Source of the DNA: Gemmatimonadota bacterium | GTDB lineage: Bacteria > Latescibacterota > UBA2968 | NCBI GenBank assembly: GCA_002727195.1 | Contig: PBWH01000037.1 | Span: 1-33,698 of the forward strand | DNA: 33,698 nucleotides | Direction of reading: 5' to 3' | Part shown: positions 1 through 8,807 of the stretch, in pieces | Numbering within the stretch: the stretch's first letter is position 1 | Layout: each line of letters opens with the position of its first letter | Notes under the pieces: generated by a model | Seen by the model: the letters and a program-made list of their open reading frames with translations, nothing else | The model's database searches: none | Told to the model about the DNA's origin: nothing | Position numbers and translations under genes: made by a program

Positions 1-21
1 ACAGTTCGCGATGCATAGCAC

Positions 22-53
22 AAAAATGGGGATCCTCAGGCCGGAGGTTCCCC
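22..53 (-). terminator. Intrinsic terminator of the MFS gene
   Basis: A stem of about 10 bp pairs 28-37 with 44-53 (one mismatch, 6-nt loop). On the minus strand it is followed by a run of five T (complement of 22-26). It starts directly at the stop codon of the MFS gene. Confidence 0.75.
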
Positions 54-1292
54 TTATGCTTTAGGGGGCATCCCTGACCGCACGGCATCCCTTGTGGAGG
101 TCTGGTCGGTGTAGCCGGCGAGTTTCCGGCTTAGTAGATAAACGACGAACGTGGCCGCCTGGCTGCCCGCGAGATAGACCAGGCTGATCGGGTAGCCGGA
201 CCAGGTGATCGTGCTTTCCGAGGCGAGGCCGAAGACCCATCCGCCCCCAACGCCTCCGACGATTCCGCCTAGTGACCCCGCATACATGATGGCGTTGAAC
301 CCGGCGACCTGATTCTCTTCGGTCACCGCGTCCATCATCGCCTGGGTGCGGCCCATGTTCTGGCCGCTGTCCAGGATTCCCCAGGCCAGGTAGAAGAGGG
401 CGCTCCAGACGTGGAGGATGGTGAATTCGGTGGGGAGGAACAGCCAGGTCAGTCCGAGCCATGCCTTGAGCAGGAGGGTGGTGGAGAGGGTGCTGCGGGG
501 ACCGTAGCCGTCGACAAGCCGACCCCACCACGTGAGGCTGATCATTTGGCCGAGCGCAGCGATCGACCCCATCCACACGAAGGCCATTGCGCCGACGCCC
601 TGATTCCTGAGGGCGACTACCCACATCGATCCCGTTGCCGAGTAGATCAGCTGATACGTCGCCATGAAGATCGACAGCCAGGCGACGGCCGGTGTGCGAA
701 TGGCAGACCTCAGCTGACCGAACGCTCCTTCCTCCTGCTCGGCCAGCGGACCCTCCCGGATGCCTAACGCCCACCAGACACTCAGCAGTGATACCAGGAT
801 TCCTGCCGCGAAGGGCCAGCCGAATCGACCGGGCGAGGGTGAGGTTCCAAGATACCAGCCGACGATGAGTGGGACGACCAGACTCGCTGCGCGTTGTCGG
901 ATCCGCAGCCGGGCCATGAATGCGCCAAAAGCGTCGCCGGCGGTGTTGTCCTGTATCATCGCCCACCAGACTGTGTTGCCTGCCTGACGGATAAACTCCC
1001 GTCCCGCGAAGAGGAGCAGCGAGACGACAACGGGTGTCGTCCCGATAGTACCTTGCCACGCGAGATGGCACAGGCCGAGGACAGGGAGGATGGCAAGGGC
1101 TCTACTGCCGGCCATGAGCCGCGCCTTACCTGTGTGGACGACGAGATGAATGCCGATGATCCGGGCGATCTTCTGGACGTGTTCCGTCGTTGTGAGGAGG
1201 CCGATGTAGAAGGGGGTAGACCCGAGGGACAGCATAAAGAGTGGCGCGACCGATGCGATGAAGGTATCGCCGACCGATCCCATGACCGCCAT
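54..1292 (-). CDS. MFS permease
   Basis: A 412-residue protein with about 12 hydrophobic segments, as in major facilitator transporters; it is probably an inner-membrane permease of unknown substrate. The stretch LFMLSLGSTPFYIGLL near the N-terminus looks like the first helix and following loop. The start is uncertain. The frame stays open upstream to a stop at 1395-1397 and would encode a plausible polar N-tail (EGERRTGQRNLIG), but no ATG, GTG or TTG lies there, so the ATG at 1292 is used. The gene follows the molybdenum hydroxylase operon on the same strand, but a strong terminator separates them, so it needs its own promoter or read-through. A fusion or truncation is not evident. Confidence 0.85.
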   Translation of the reverse strand: MAVMGSVGDTFIASVAPLFMLSLGSTPFYIGLLTTTEHVQKIARIIGIHLVVHTGKARLMAGSRALAILPVLGLCHLAWQGTIGTTPVVVSLLLFAGREFIRQAGNTVWWAMIQDNTAGDAFGAFMARLRIRQRAASLVVPLIVGWYLGTSPSPGRFGWPFAAGILVSLLSVWWALGIREGPLAEQEEGAFGQLRSAIRTPAVAWLSIFMATYQLIYSATGSMWVVALRNQGVGAMAFVWMGSIAALGQMISLTWWGRLVDGYGPRSTLSTTLLLKAWLGLTWLFLPTEFTILHVWSALFYLAWGILDSGQNMGRTQAMMDAVTEENQVAGFNAIMYAGSLGGIVGGVGGGWVFGLASESTITWSGYPISLVYLAGSQAATFVVYLLSRKLAGYTDQTSTRDAVRSGMPPKA

Positions 1293-1407
1293 GCCGATCA
1301 GGTTCCGCTGACCCGTTCGACGTTCGCCTTCCGGCAGGATGGGCAGCCTGGGCGCTTCCGACGTCTTGTCAGTGTCTTGTGAGATAGGGCTCTCTCAGAG
1401 AAAGCAA

Positions 1408-1436
1408 AGGCCCGCGTCTCGGAAGACGCGGGCCTC
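1408..1436 (-). terminator. Terminator of the molybdenum hydroxylase operon
   Basis: A perfect 12-bp GC-rich stem pairs 1408-1419 with 1424-1435 around a 4-nt loop. On the minus strand it is followed by a T-rich tail (TTTGCTTTCTC). It lies about 20 bp after the stop of the 2Fe-2S subunit gene. Confidence 0.9.
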
Positions 1437-1455
1437 GTTCGAACCATCAGACAGG

Positions 1456-1950
1456 TTATTTCGCCTTGGCTTTCTTTGCCCTGCGCTTCATCACTTTGCT
1501 GGCGTCGCGGACGGCCTCGGTGATTTTGGTGTAGCCGGTGCATCGACACAGGTTCCCCGAGAGCCCGACTTTTATTTCGTCATCCGTCGGGTCCGGGTTC
1601 TCGTCCAGTAGGGCGGCCGATGAGACAATGAGTCCTGCAGTACAGAACCCACACTGCAGACCGCCCTTCTTGACAAAGGCGTCCTGAACCGGGTGCAGCT
1701 TGTCGCCTTCCGCAATACCCTCTACGGTGGTGATGTCCCGGCCATCGGCCTCCACACCCAGTACAAGACAGGATGTGTAGGTGGCCCCGTCTATGATGAT
1801 CGTGCACGCACCGCAATCGCCGGTGCTGCACCCTTCTTTCGTTCCCGTCAGCTGAAGCTGATCCCTGAGGACAGCCAGAAGCGTCTTCCGCGGCTCGACG
1901 GCGATGTCATACTGCTGTCCGTTGACCGTGAATGAGATGTCGTGTTTCAC
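1456..1950 (-). CDS. 2Fe-2S subunit of a xanthine dehydrogenase/CO dehydrogenase-family enzyme
   Basis: The 164-residue small subunit carries electrons from the molybdenum site to FAD. Two iron-sulfur domains are visible. The plant-type ferredoxin domain has C41, C46, C49 and C61 (GCSTGDCGAC). The helical domain has C100, C103, C135 and C137 (CGFC and NLCRCTGY). The length is normal for a CoxS/XdhC-type subunit. The start is a GTG at 1950 that overlaps the upstream FAD gene by 4 nt, which indicates translational coupling. A lysine-rich tail (KRRAKKAKAK) closes the protein. It is the last gene of a three-gene operon and is followed by a strong terminator. The family is certain; the substrate is not. 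Confidence 0.95.
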   Translation of the reverse strand: MKHDISFTVNGQQYDIAVEPRKTLLAVLRDQLQLTGTKEGCSTGDCGACTIIIDGATYTSCLVLGVEADGRDITTVEGIAEGDKLHPVQDAFVKKGGLQCGFCTAGLIVSSAALLDENPDPTDDEIKVGLSGNLCRCTGYTKITEAVRDASKVMKRRAKKAKAK

Positions 1951-2837
1951 GCGGCCCTCCTTTTGGCGATCGGCGTTTGTGCGCTGTCTGATGCGGCCGA
2001 CACCATTCGTTGGGTCAATACACGCACGAGCTCACGGCGGAATTCTTCGGATGCACGGATGTCGCTGATCGGCTTCGTTTCTGCGGCGGCGGCTTCGCCT
2101 GCTTCGGCCAGTAGCTGAGGAGTCAGTTCGTTTCCTCGCAGGATCGCTTCAGCCTCCACCGCTCGCATCGGAACGGGGGCGACCGCCCCGAGGACGATCT
2201 TGACGTCCTTGCAGACGTTCTTGGAACCGAGTGTCACGGCAGCCCCAACCCCGACCACGGCGATGTCCATCGCGAAACGCGGTGTATGTCGGACGTAGGC
2301 GGAACCCGTTCGGGCCGGTGGGGTCGGGATCTGGATACTCGACACGAACTCGCCTCGCTTGAGGTCACGCTTTCCCGGACCCGTGATGAAGTCCTCACAG
2401 AGCATCGATCGGCGCCCCTTGGGGCCGGCGATGTTTACTTTTCCGCCGTGGACGATCACTCCGGGAGCCGTGTCCGCCGAGGGCGCAGCGTTCACGATGT
2501 TCCCTATCACGGTCGCCCGATTTCGGATTTGAGGCGAGCCGATGAAGCCGGCGCCCTGAGACAGCGCGGGATACCGGTCGATAACCGTTTGGGACAGTTC
2601 AACCTGGCGAACGCTGGTGGCCGTTCCGAGGGTGAGGCCACCCTTGGTGGAGTATCGGATCTCGTCTGCCTTCGGGAGCCGCTTGATGTCGATGACGACG
2701 GACGGTTGGTAGACCCTCACCTTCATGCGAACGAGGAGGTCAGTTCCGCCGGCCAGGACCATCGCTTTCGGATACTTGTGCAACAGTTGCGCCGCTTCCT
2801 TCGCCGACGTCGGGAGGAAGTATTCAAAGGCGTTCAT
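1947..2837 (-). CDS. FAD-binding medium subunit of the molybdenum hydroxylase
   Basis: A 296-residue protein of the FAD_binding_5/CO_deh_flav_C type, the flavin subunit of xanthine dehydrogenase-like enzymes. Visible motifs are the FAD loop LAGGTDLLVRM near residue 30 and the second flavin loop TVIGNIVNAAPSADT near residue 110. The C-terminal half matches the CO dehydrogenase flavoprotein C-domain. Start and stop both sit in 4-nt overlaps: its ATG overlaps the stop of the large subunit gene, and its stop overlaps the GTG of the 2Fe-2S gene. The order large, FAD, 2Fe-2S differs from the medium, small, large order of classical cox operons. Cytoplasmic; substrate unknown. Confidence 0.94.
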   Translation of the reverse strand: MNAFEYFLPTSAKEAAQLLHKYPKAMVLAGGTDLLVRMKVRVYQPSVVIDIKRLPKADEIRYSTKGGLTLGTATSVRQVELSQTVIDRYPALSQGAGFIGSPQIRNRATVIGNIVNAAPSADTAPGVIVHGGKVNIAGPKGRRSMLCEDFITGPGKRDLKRGEFVSSIQIPTPPARTGSAYVRHTPRFAMDIAVVGVGAAVTLGSKNVCKDVKIVLGAVAPVPMRAVEAEAILRGNELTPQLLAEAGEAAAAETKPISDIRASEEFRRELVRVLTQRMVSAASDSAQTPIAKRRAA

Positions 2838-5035
2838 TCTGCTTCCTTTTCTTTGAGTGCTTTGACGAGTCGCTCGGGCGTGATCGGAATCTCGGTCACG
2901 CGGACACCGACGGCGTTGTAGATCGCGTTCATAATGGCGGCGGCGCCCGGGATGATCGGCGGCTCACCAACGCCCTTGGCCCCGTAAGGACCGTGAGGAC
3001 TCTCCTGCTCGACGAGGACCGTCTTGACCTCGGGCACGTCACCGATCGTCGGGATCGCGTAGTCCAGCAGGTTCGGGTTCCCGACTCGGCCTTCTTTGTC
3101 GTAAACCATCCCTTCCATCAGACCGTAAGCGACCGACTGTACCGCTCCACCCTCGACCTGACCCTCGACCAGCATCGGGTTGAGCGCGCGACCGACATCC
3201 TGGGCGGCCACGAGCTCCAGCAGCTCGACCCGTCCCGTGTCGGGATCCACTTCTACGGTGGCAACGTTGACGGCGTAAGATGGATAGCTTGGGATCGAAC
3301 CGACCACTGACGTCCCGAGGATCGGACCCGTCGCGGATCCGTTCGCGTAGTCGGCGATCTCGGCGAGGTCCACGTTCTTGTCCGGCGACCCGAAGACGAA
3401 GACCTTTTCGTCACCGATCTCGACATCGTCCTCAGAGGCTTCCAGCAACTGGGCACCCAGCTTCAAGACTTGCTCGCGGGCACTGATACCTGCCTTCTTC
3501 GCAGCCGTACCCGCGGAGTATGCGGCCTTGCTTCCTGCGCTGAGCGACGTATACGGGACCTTGTCCGTATCGCCCAGCGTAACGGTCACCTTCTCGACAG
3601 GAACGTGGAGCTCTTCTGCGACGATCTGCGCCATTACGGTGTGCAGCCCCGTGATGTCGACCTGACCGGTCAGACAGGTGACGGATCCATCGCCCGCGAT
3701 CGTGATAAAGGCGTTGGTCGCGCCTGAACCGTTTCGCCAGTCTCCGGCTGCGATCCCCTTGCCCTGGTTCTTCTTAAGCTTCTTCTTGCCCCACTTCGCT
3801 TCATCCGCCGCGGCGTCCAGGGTGTTCTTGAGCCACTCTTCTGGAATTGGCGCGCCTGTCGGTGACAGGTTGCCGGGACCGACGGCGTTCTTCTTGCGGA
3901 GTTCCAGCGAATCGATGCCGAGCTTCTCGGCTAGCATGTCCAGGTTGCTCTCACGGGCGACCGCCATCTGGGGGGCGCCGGGTGCGCGGAAAGCGCCGGG
4001 AGCCGGTTTGTTCGTGCGAACACCAAAGGCCTCAAGCTTGGCGTTGGCGATCGCGTAGGGACCGATCAGACGGTTGACGGCTCCGCTTCTTCCGGAGATT
4101 CCGCCATCCCAGGCGATCCGGCCCTCAACGGCCGTGATAGTCCCATCCTTCTTGCCGGCCGTCTTGAGACGGACCCAGCAGCCTGGGGCTGGACGGCCAT
4201 CGAAGAATTCCTCTTCCCGGGTCATGAGCATCTTGACGGGACGGCCGGTTCGCTGGGCGGCCAATACCGCGTGGGGTTCGACGAAGGTTCCGTTCTTGGC
4301 CCCGAACCCGCCGCCCATTTCGAGGGGGATGACGCGGATGTCGCCCTCGGACATCTTCAGGGCGCCCGCAACGGCGTCCCGGATGTTGAAGGAGCCTTGG
4401 CACGATGTCCATAACGTGATACGGCCATCGGGCTCGACACGTGCCGTGCACGAGTTGGGCTCCATATACGTCTGATGCCAGAATGGCGTCCGGTAGGTGG
4501 CCTCGACGACTGCGTCGGCTTCGGCGAAGGCTTTCTCGACATCCCCGTCGATGTGCTCGCTACGAGCCGCGATATTCTGCAGTTTGCTGCCGTCCGGCTC
4601 CACGATGTCCTCGCATGGCGCGTCCAGCAGGACGGGAGGGGCACCGGGCTGCATCGCTTCGAAGGGTTCGGTTGAGGAGGGGAGGACCTTATAGTCCACC
4701 TCGATCAACTCGACGCCGTCCTCGGCGATATCCGGATCTTCAGCCACGACGACGGCGATCCGGTCACCCTGGTAACGACATTCCTTGGCGACCAGAAGGG
4801 GCGTGTCCTTCGTATCTCTGGCGGTGAAGACATCGACGACGCCGGGGAGGGTGAGCGCCTTTGACGTATCGATCGACTTGATCGTCGCGTGGGCGTGCGG
4901 ACTGTGCAGCACGCGTGCGTGCAGCATCCCGGGCAGATGGATGTCATCCGCGTAGGTCGTTCGCCCCGTGACGATGTCGGGACCGTTGAGCCGTCCTGTT
5001 CGCTGGCCAACGGTAGTCAGAGTCTCTTCAGACAT
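2834..5035 (-). CDS. Molybdopterin-binding large subunit of a xanthine dehydrogenase-family enzyme
   Basis: The catalytic subunit (733 residues) holds the molybdenum-cytosine/molybdopterin cofactor. It has an N-terminal aldehyde oxidase hammerhead domain (about 10-120) and a long MoCo domain. The loop PGAFRAPGAPQ and the C-terminal GAKGVGEPP, whose E691 matches the catalytic glutamate, are present. The AYRCSF loop that marks true CO dehydrogenases is absent, so this is probably a form II or other hydroxylase. I place the start at the ATG at 5035, which has a GGAG box about 9 nt upstream. A longer reading to 5137 would run through the promoter -35 box and is unlikely. It is the first gene of the operon. 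Confidence 0.93.
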   Translation of the reverse strand: MSEETLTTVGQRTGRLNGPDIVTGRTTYADDIHLPGMLHARVLHSPHAHATIKSIDTSKALTLPGVVDVFTARDTKDTPLLVAKECRYQGDRIAVVVAEDPDIAEDGVELIEVDYKVLPSSTEPFEAMQPGAPPVLLDAPCEDIVEPDGSKLQNIAARSEHIDGDVEKAFAEADAVVEATYRTPFWHQTYMEPNSCTARVEPDGRITLWTSCQGSFNIRDAVAGALKMSEGDIRVIPLEMGGGFGAKNGTFVEPHAVLAAQRTGRPVKMLMTREEEFFDGRPAPGCWVRLKTAGKKDGTITAVEGRIAWDGGISGRSGAVNRLIGPYAIANAKLEAFGVRTNKPAPGAFRAPGAPQMAVARESNLDMLAEKLGIDSLELRKKNAVGPGNLSPTGAPIPEEWLKNTLDAAADEAKWGKKKLKKNQGKGIAAGDWRNGSGATNAFITIAGDGSVTCLTGQVDITGLHTVMAQIVAEELHVPVEKVTVTLGDTDKVPYTSLSAGSKAAYSAGTAAKKAGISAREQVLKLGAQLLEASEDDVEIGDEKVFVFGSPDKNVDLAEIADYANGSATGPILGTSVVGSIPSYPSYAVNVATVEVDPDTGRVELLELVAAQDVGRALNPMLVEGQVEGGAVQSVAYGLMEGMVYDKEGRVGNPNLLDYAIPTIGDVPEVKTVLVEQESPHGPYGAKGVGEPPIIPGAAAIMNAIYNAVGVRVTEIPITPERLVKALKEKEAE

Positions 5036-5108
5036 GCATTTGGCTCCATAGAGAGAGTGTGCGGTTGAGCCCAGGTGGATAAACAAGCATTTATCTTTGT
5101 GACTGCTG

Positions 5109-5137
5109 TAAATAGGCTTCTGGCACCAGATTGTCAA
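5109..5137 (-). promoter_or_regulatory. Sigma-70-type promoter of the molybdenum hydroxylase operon
   Basis: On the minus strand TTGACA (5132-5137) and TATTTA (5109-5114) are separated by exactly 17 bp. The -35 box is a perfect consensus. The -10 box ends about 73 bp upstream of the ATG at 5035, leaving room for a leader. Confidence 0.7.
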
Positions 5138-5349
5138 CCAATCGCTTCAATTATAGTGGCTGGCAGATCGTCCGATAGTAGGAGAGAGCGCGGCCTGAAA
5201 GCTGGCGATCCGATTAAAAAAACATAACTAATTGTTTTTTAATACTATTTGAATCGTTTTTTTGAGGTGTGGCGGCGCGCACGGCAACGCGCCGAGGTCT
5301 CCCTGTATTATGTGTGCACCATCACTTCAACCTGAGATACGGACCCGCA
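5138..5349. other. AT-rich intergenic region with an inverted repeat
   Basis: No gene is seen between the hydroxylase promoter and the PD40 pseudogene. The stretch 5213-5262 is much richer in A and T than its surroundings. It contains an imperfect inverted repeat (TTAAAAAAACA at 5214-5224 against TTGTTTTTTAA at about 5232-5242). A small GC-rich stem of 6 bp follows near 5271-5291. It may hold regulatory sites, but none can be assigned. Confidence 0.4.
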
Positions 5350-5890
5350 GTGCGCCTACGCCTGACCACATTCCTCCCTTTGTTGGCCCCCTGAGCGGCG
5401 CTGCCACGTCCCAGGATTGTGCCATCCAGGGCCAGATCGTGCTCCAGACCAGGCGTGACGGCAATGACGAGATCTATTTCACGGAGGCCGACGGGTCCGG
5501 TCAGATACGGCTGACTTCGAATGCGAGCGGCGAGCAGAATCCTGCCTGGTCGCCCGACGGTTACCAGATCGTCTACCAGACCGACCGCGATGGCAACTGG
5601 AACATCTAGGTGATGGACCCCGACGGATCGAACGAGACCCAATTGACCACGGGTGCCGGGCTCGATTGGACGCCCTGGTGGTCCCCGGACGGGACTCTGA
5701 TCGCATTCCAGACGAACCGGGACGGCAACTTTAACATGGATGCCGACGGGGGCAACCAAACCCAGCAGACCACAGACGCAGCCGATGATCTGACTCCTCG
5801 CTGGTCGCTCGACGGCTCACAGATCGCGTTCCAGTCCCTGCGGGACTGAGACTACACTCACATTGCAGTGGTTGCAGCTGAGCTCGATTT
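5350..5890 (+). pseudogene. Decayed PD40/TolB-like beta-propeller protein
   Basis: The translation shows three to four consecutive PD40 (WD40-like) repeats, each with the pattern QT-x-RDGN-x-EIY ... AWSPDG, as in TolB-like periplasmic propellers. A GTG at 5350 begins a signal-peptide-like MRLRLTTFLPLLAP, but the frame shifts at the C-run 5387-5391 before the mature part. Repeat 2 is broken by a TAG at 5607-5609, exactly where a Tyr of NIYVMDPDGS is expected. Repeat 3 lacks the IYV triplet (GNFN-MDADGG), an apparent 9-nt deletion. Repeat 4 ends at a TGA at 5847-5849, where a Gly is expected. At least four lesions make this a pseudogene. The original protein was probably longer. Confidence 0.8.
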
Positions 5891-5963
5891 CCCTCTCAGC
5901 CCCACACGATGAGCAGAAGTTGGCCAGGCGGGTGATCCGTGTTTGGCACCTTCGACAGCGGGT

Positions 5964-6846
5964 CTAGGGTGAGTAGATCATCGCTCTGCTGATTCTCTTC
6001 AGGCCGTATCCCAATCCAGCGATCAGCAGCGGAATGTGCAGGAGGTAGAGTCCGTCCACGGTGAGCACGAAGTTGTAGGTGCCTTGGAGAGTAACGGCTG
6101 CCCCCAGCCCCAGGAGTATCCGCTCTTTTTCCTGCAGGATCCTCCTGACTTCCCTGGCACGTCCCAGGAAGAATCCCTGACCACCCCGGTGCAGAGGTGC
6201 AGGGGACGGCGCTGTAGGCGCGTAGAGTTCTCACCAGCGCCGCATCCTCTCCCGCTGTGAGTACATAGAAGATGTTTTCGTTCGACGCGAATCCGAGTGC
6301 CGAAATCGCCGTGAACAGCACACCGTCATAGACCTGCCCGAACTGCCTGTAGGCCAGCACCCAAACAACCATCAACTTGATGAGCTTCTCGTTCAGCGCC
6401 ACCACACAGAAGTAGTAGATGAAAGCGTGTGTAGCGCTTTCGTGCGGGTCCACGAGGTGTTCGCCGATCTCGTTGGGAATAATGGCGAGCGTGGTCGCAA
6501 AGAAGCTCCACGAAAACAATCGAGCGAGTTTCGACCAGGATTCGTCGTAGAGGTTGTCGCGGTAGTAGAGATACAGGCCGATTGCCAGGCCGGGCGCGAG
6601 GGCAAGGCACAGGAGGCCCACGAGGTGACCTTGCCACTCTGTTCTAGACCCGGGCAAATCCCAGCCGGTGATCGCAACGTTCAGGAGGAACAGCAGGACG
6701 AGCGCGCCAAAGAACGTGTGTCGAGGGGTGATCCAACCTACTGCTCTGGTCTGATTCAGGCTTATCGGCGTATCAATACGCGAGATGGATCTCGTGCCCC
6801 TGGCCGGGGAACCAGATGGTATCGATGACGATCCCCAGCGCGACAC
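5964..6846 (-). pseudogene. Frameshifted PrsW-like intramembrane protease
   Basis: The first two thirds encode several membrane helices that resemble PrsW-family glutamic intramembrane proteases. The block LGFASNENIFYVL fits the second PrsW motif. The first motif, normally EExxK, reads NEKLIK, so the first glutamate is lost. After RTLRAYSAVP the frame shifts, somewhere in 6180-6215. The continuing frame encodes GFFLGRAREVRRIL and LQGTYNFVL and stops at 5964. There the usual HxxxN/D motif reads QGTYN, so the His is also missing. The nominal start at 6846 overlaps the upstream membrane gene by 74 nt; the real start is unclear. It was probably already inactive before the frameshift. A single sequencing error cannot explain the residue losses. 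Confidence 0.65.
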
Positions 6847-8716
6847 CGGTCAGCCATCCTGCCGTGATCCCCAGGAACAGGGGTGCCGTCTCGCGGTACT
6901 TCTCCAGACCACCGATCTTCAGGATGAGCGTCTTGATCGCCCAAACGATGAAGATGGTGAGGCCCGTGTTCTGGAGCGGGGCAGCGGCGGAGATGGTGAA
7001 GCCGATCGGGTGGATGGGGAAGCCCGGAAACTGATACCGCAGCCAGAACATCAGGCCGGTGAACCCGGCACCCACGCCGAGGAACGCGATCCGCATCCAG
7101 TCCGTGCCGACGGTGCCTTGCTGGATCCGCGAAGCCGTGAACTTGAAGACACCGAACGCGTTCAGGTTACCGGTCCCCATGAAGCTCACTGTGCCGAAGT
7201 TAAACCCTCCCGTCGCGTGGTAGCCCTGGTATACCACGTAGGTTCCGACCGTCAGCGCGCCGACAAGAGATGCGAGCAGCACTGCGGGCCCCAACGGTCT
7301 GCGGCTGATCTGGTTCATAGCGGCGCCGAGTCTCGGTACGTGAGCCATCATCGTCATCCCGAAGGTTTTGGCGTCACACGACCAGGCGAAGCTCAGGGCC
7401 AACGCGGCGGCACTGGCTGGTCCCATCCCGGTGATGCCGAACAGATGCCAGGTGAAGGCCTGAGCCGTGATGGGTCCGCGCAGGAAGACGAGACCGCTCT
7501 CGATGATGATCCGTGACAGACCGAGATAGAGCACGACTGTCCCGAAGCCGAAGGCAAAGACCTGTGCCCAACCCATTCCAGATCGATTCAGCCAGATAGC
7601 GGCGAATACCACGCTGATCCCGAGCAGAAAGGTGGCCGCTCTGTAGCTGAGCATCTCCTCTGTGTCTTCTCCCGCTTCCTGACCCAACGCGTGTTCGAAC
7701 ACACGTCTCAGGTGATCTCGCGCGATCCAGGCACCCCAGCCGACGAGAACGATCATTCCTCCGAAGCTCTGCCAGCCGACGGCGGGGTGGAAGGAGCACC
7801 AGATGTCCGAACTCCCCATGTCGAAGCCGAACCGGTTGAGGATTCCCGCCTGGGCGATCGCCAGGAAGTGGAAGAACCAGATGCTGAAGAGAATCTCAGA
7901 TCGGGTGAAGTAACCGAACGTCAGCGTCAGGATGCTGAAGGTGAGAACGAAGTTTGGGAACCCACGCCCCAGAGACAGCAGGTGTTTGCCGCCCGGGCCT
8001 TTAAGGATCGGGAATTGGAGCCATCCCTCGACAAACCACGAGATGATGTTCCACCCAATGATGAGTAGCGTCACCGCAAATCCGATTCTGAACAGGTGGT
8101 TCCGGATGAGGTCGTTGATCCGGCCTCTCTCGTCGGAGGCTCCGGTCAGCTGGAGCAGAACGGTTGCGATCGGGAAGGCGAGCTTCTCGTGTTCCATCCA
8201 CTGCTTGCGGAACAGAACACTGAGACACAAGTTAGCCGTGAACAGCGCGCCGAGGAAGAAGCCCCACCAGATGACGGGCGTGAGCCAGGCGCCCCAGGGT
8301 ACGGGTTCGCCCGGAGGAAGACCTTCGTAGAAGCCGCGAACGAGTTCACGGTCAGGAATGACCGCCCAATTGGGGATATACTGGAGGAGGAGTTCATCCC
8401 AGCGATTCTCGGGGGCGGCGAAGTAGTAGGGCGCGGTAATGATCCCGAGCAGGTAGCCCGATAGCCATTCGCCCTGCACGCAGGCCGCGACCATGCTCAT
8501 GCAGCAGATGGTCAGCAGTTCGGACGCGGACAGGCCACGTCCTCTCTTGCCCAGCCACCCGTTGACGACGATCAAGGCGACGAAGGGGATCAACATCGCT
8601 ACGGGCAGGTGCGCGTGGTCCGCTCGACTCGAGTGAACGACGAGGCTGATGTATGCCGGCCACAGGTTTGCCCAGGCCGACAGGACGATGCCGATTATGA
8701 ATGCGCGCTGCGTCAA
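6773..8716 (-). CDS. DUF6785/DUF6784-type polytopic membrane protein
   Basis: A 647-residue protein with about 14 hydrophobic segments and a conserved ending FPGQGHEIHLAY, which I recognise from DUF6785/DUF6784 membrane proteins. These occur in Poribacteria, Planctomycetes and relatives and look distantly like oligopeptide (OPT) transporters. The function is not established; a transport role is inference. The start is a TTG at 8716 with AGGA about 7 nt upstream. It is divergent from the serine hydrolase gene, with 91 bp between the starts. The PrsW-like pseudogene follows on the same strand and overlaps its end. Confidence 0.8.
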   Translation of the reverse strand: MTQRAFIIGIVLSAWANLWPAYISLVVHSSRADHAHLPVAMLIPFVALIVVNGWLGKRGRGLSASELLTICCMSMVAACVQGEWLSGYLLGIITAPYYFAAPENRWDELLLQYIPNWAVIPDRELVRGFYEGLPPGEPVPWGAWLTPVIWWGFFLGALFTANLCLSVLFRKQWMEHEKLAFPIATVLLQLTGASDERGRINDLIRNHLFRIGFAVTLLIIGWNIISWFVEGWLQFPILKGPGGKHLLSLGRGFPNFVLTFSILTLTFGYFTRSEILFSIWFFHFLAIAQAGILNRFGFDMGSSDIWCSFHPAVGWQSFGGMIVLVGWGAWIARDHLRRVFEHALGQEAGEDTEEMLSYRAATFLLGISVVFAAIWLNRSGMGWAQVFAFGFGTVVLYLGLSRIIIESGLVFLRGPITAQAFTWHLFGITGMGPASAAALALSFAWSCDAKTFGMTMMAHVPRLGAAMNQISRRPLGPAVLLASLVGALTVGTYVVYQGYHATGGFNFGTVSFMGTGNLNAFGVFKFTASRIQQGTVGTDWMRIAFLGVGAGFTGLMFWLRYQFPGFPIHPIGFTISAAAPLQNTGLTIFIVWAIKTLILKIGGLEKYRETAPLFLGITAGWLTGVALGIVIDTIWFPGQGHEIHLAY

Positions 8717-8807
8717 TCGTAGATCCTGATTTTGGATTGGAAGGCCACGTCAAAGGAATGACCGATCGTGCAGGGTCGCAAGCGCTCGGTCAGTAGGAAG
8801 AGACAAG

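Noticed and set aside
4125..4694. Overlapping long frames on both strands within the molybdenum hydroxylase large subunit
   Set aside because: They lie inside a gene with full family motifs, have Arg/Pro-rich composition typical of shadow frames in GC-rich DNA, and lack ribosome-binding sites.
2834..5035. True CO dehydrogenase (coxL form I)
   Set aside because: The AYRCSF active-site loop is absent; the loop reads PGAFRAPGAPQ.
6036..6260. Plus-strand frame opposite the PrsW-like pseudogene
   Set aside because: It is antisense to a recognisable family and has no ribosome-binding site.
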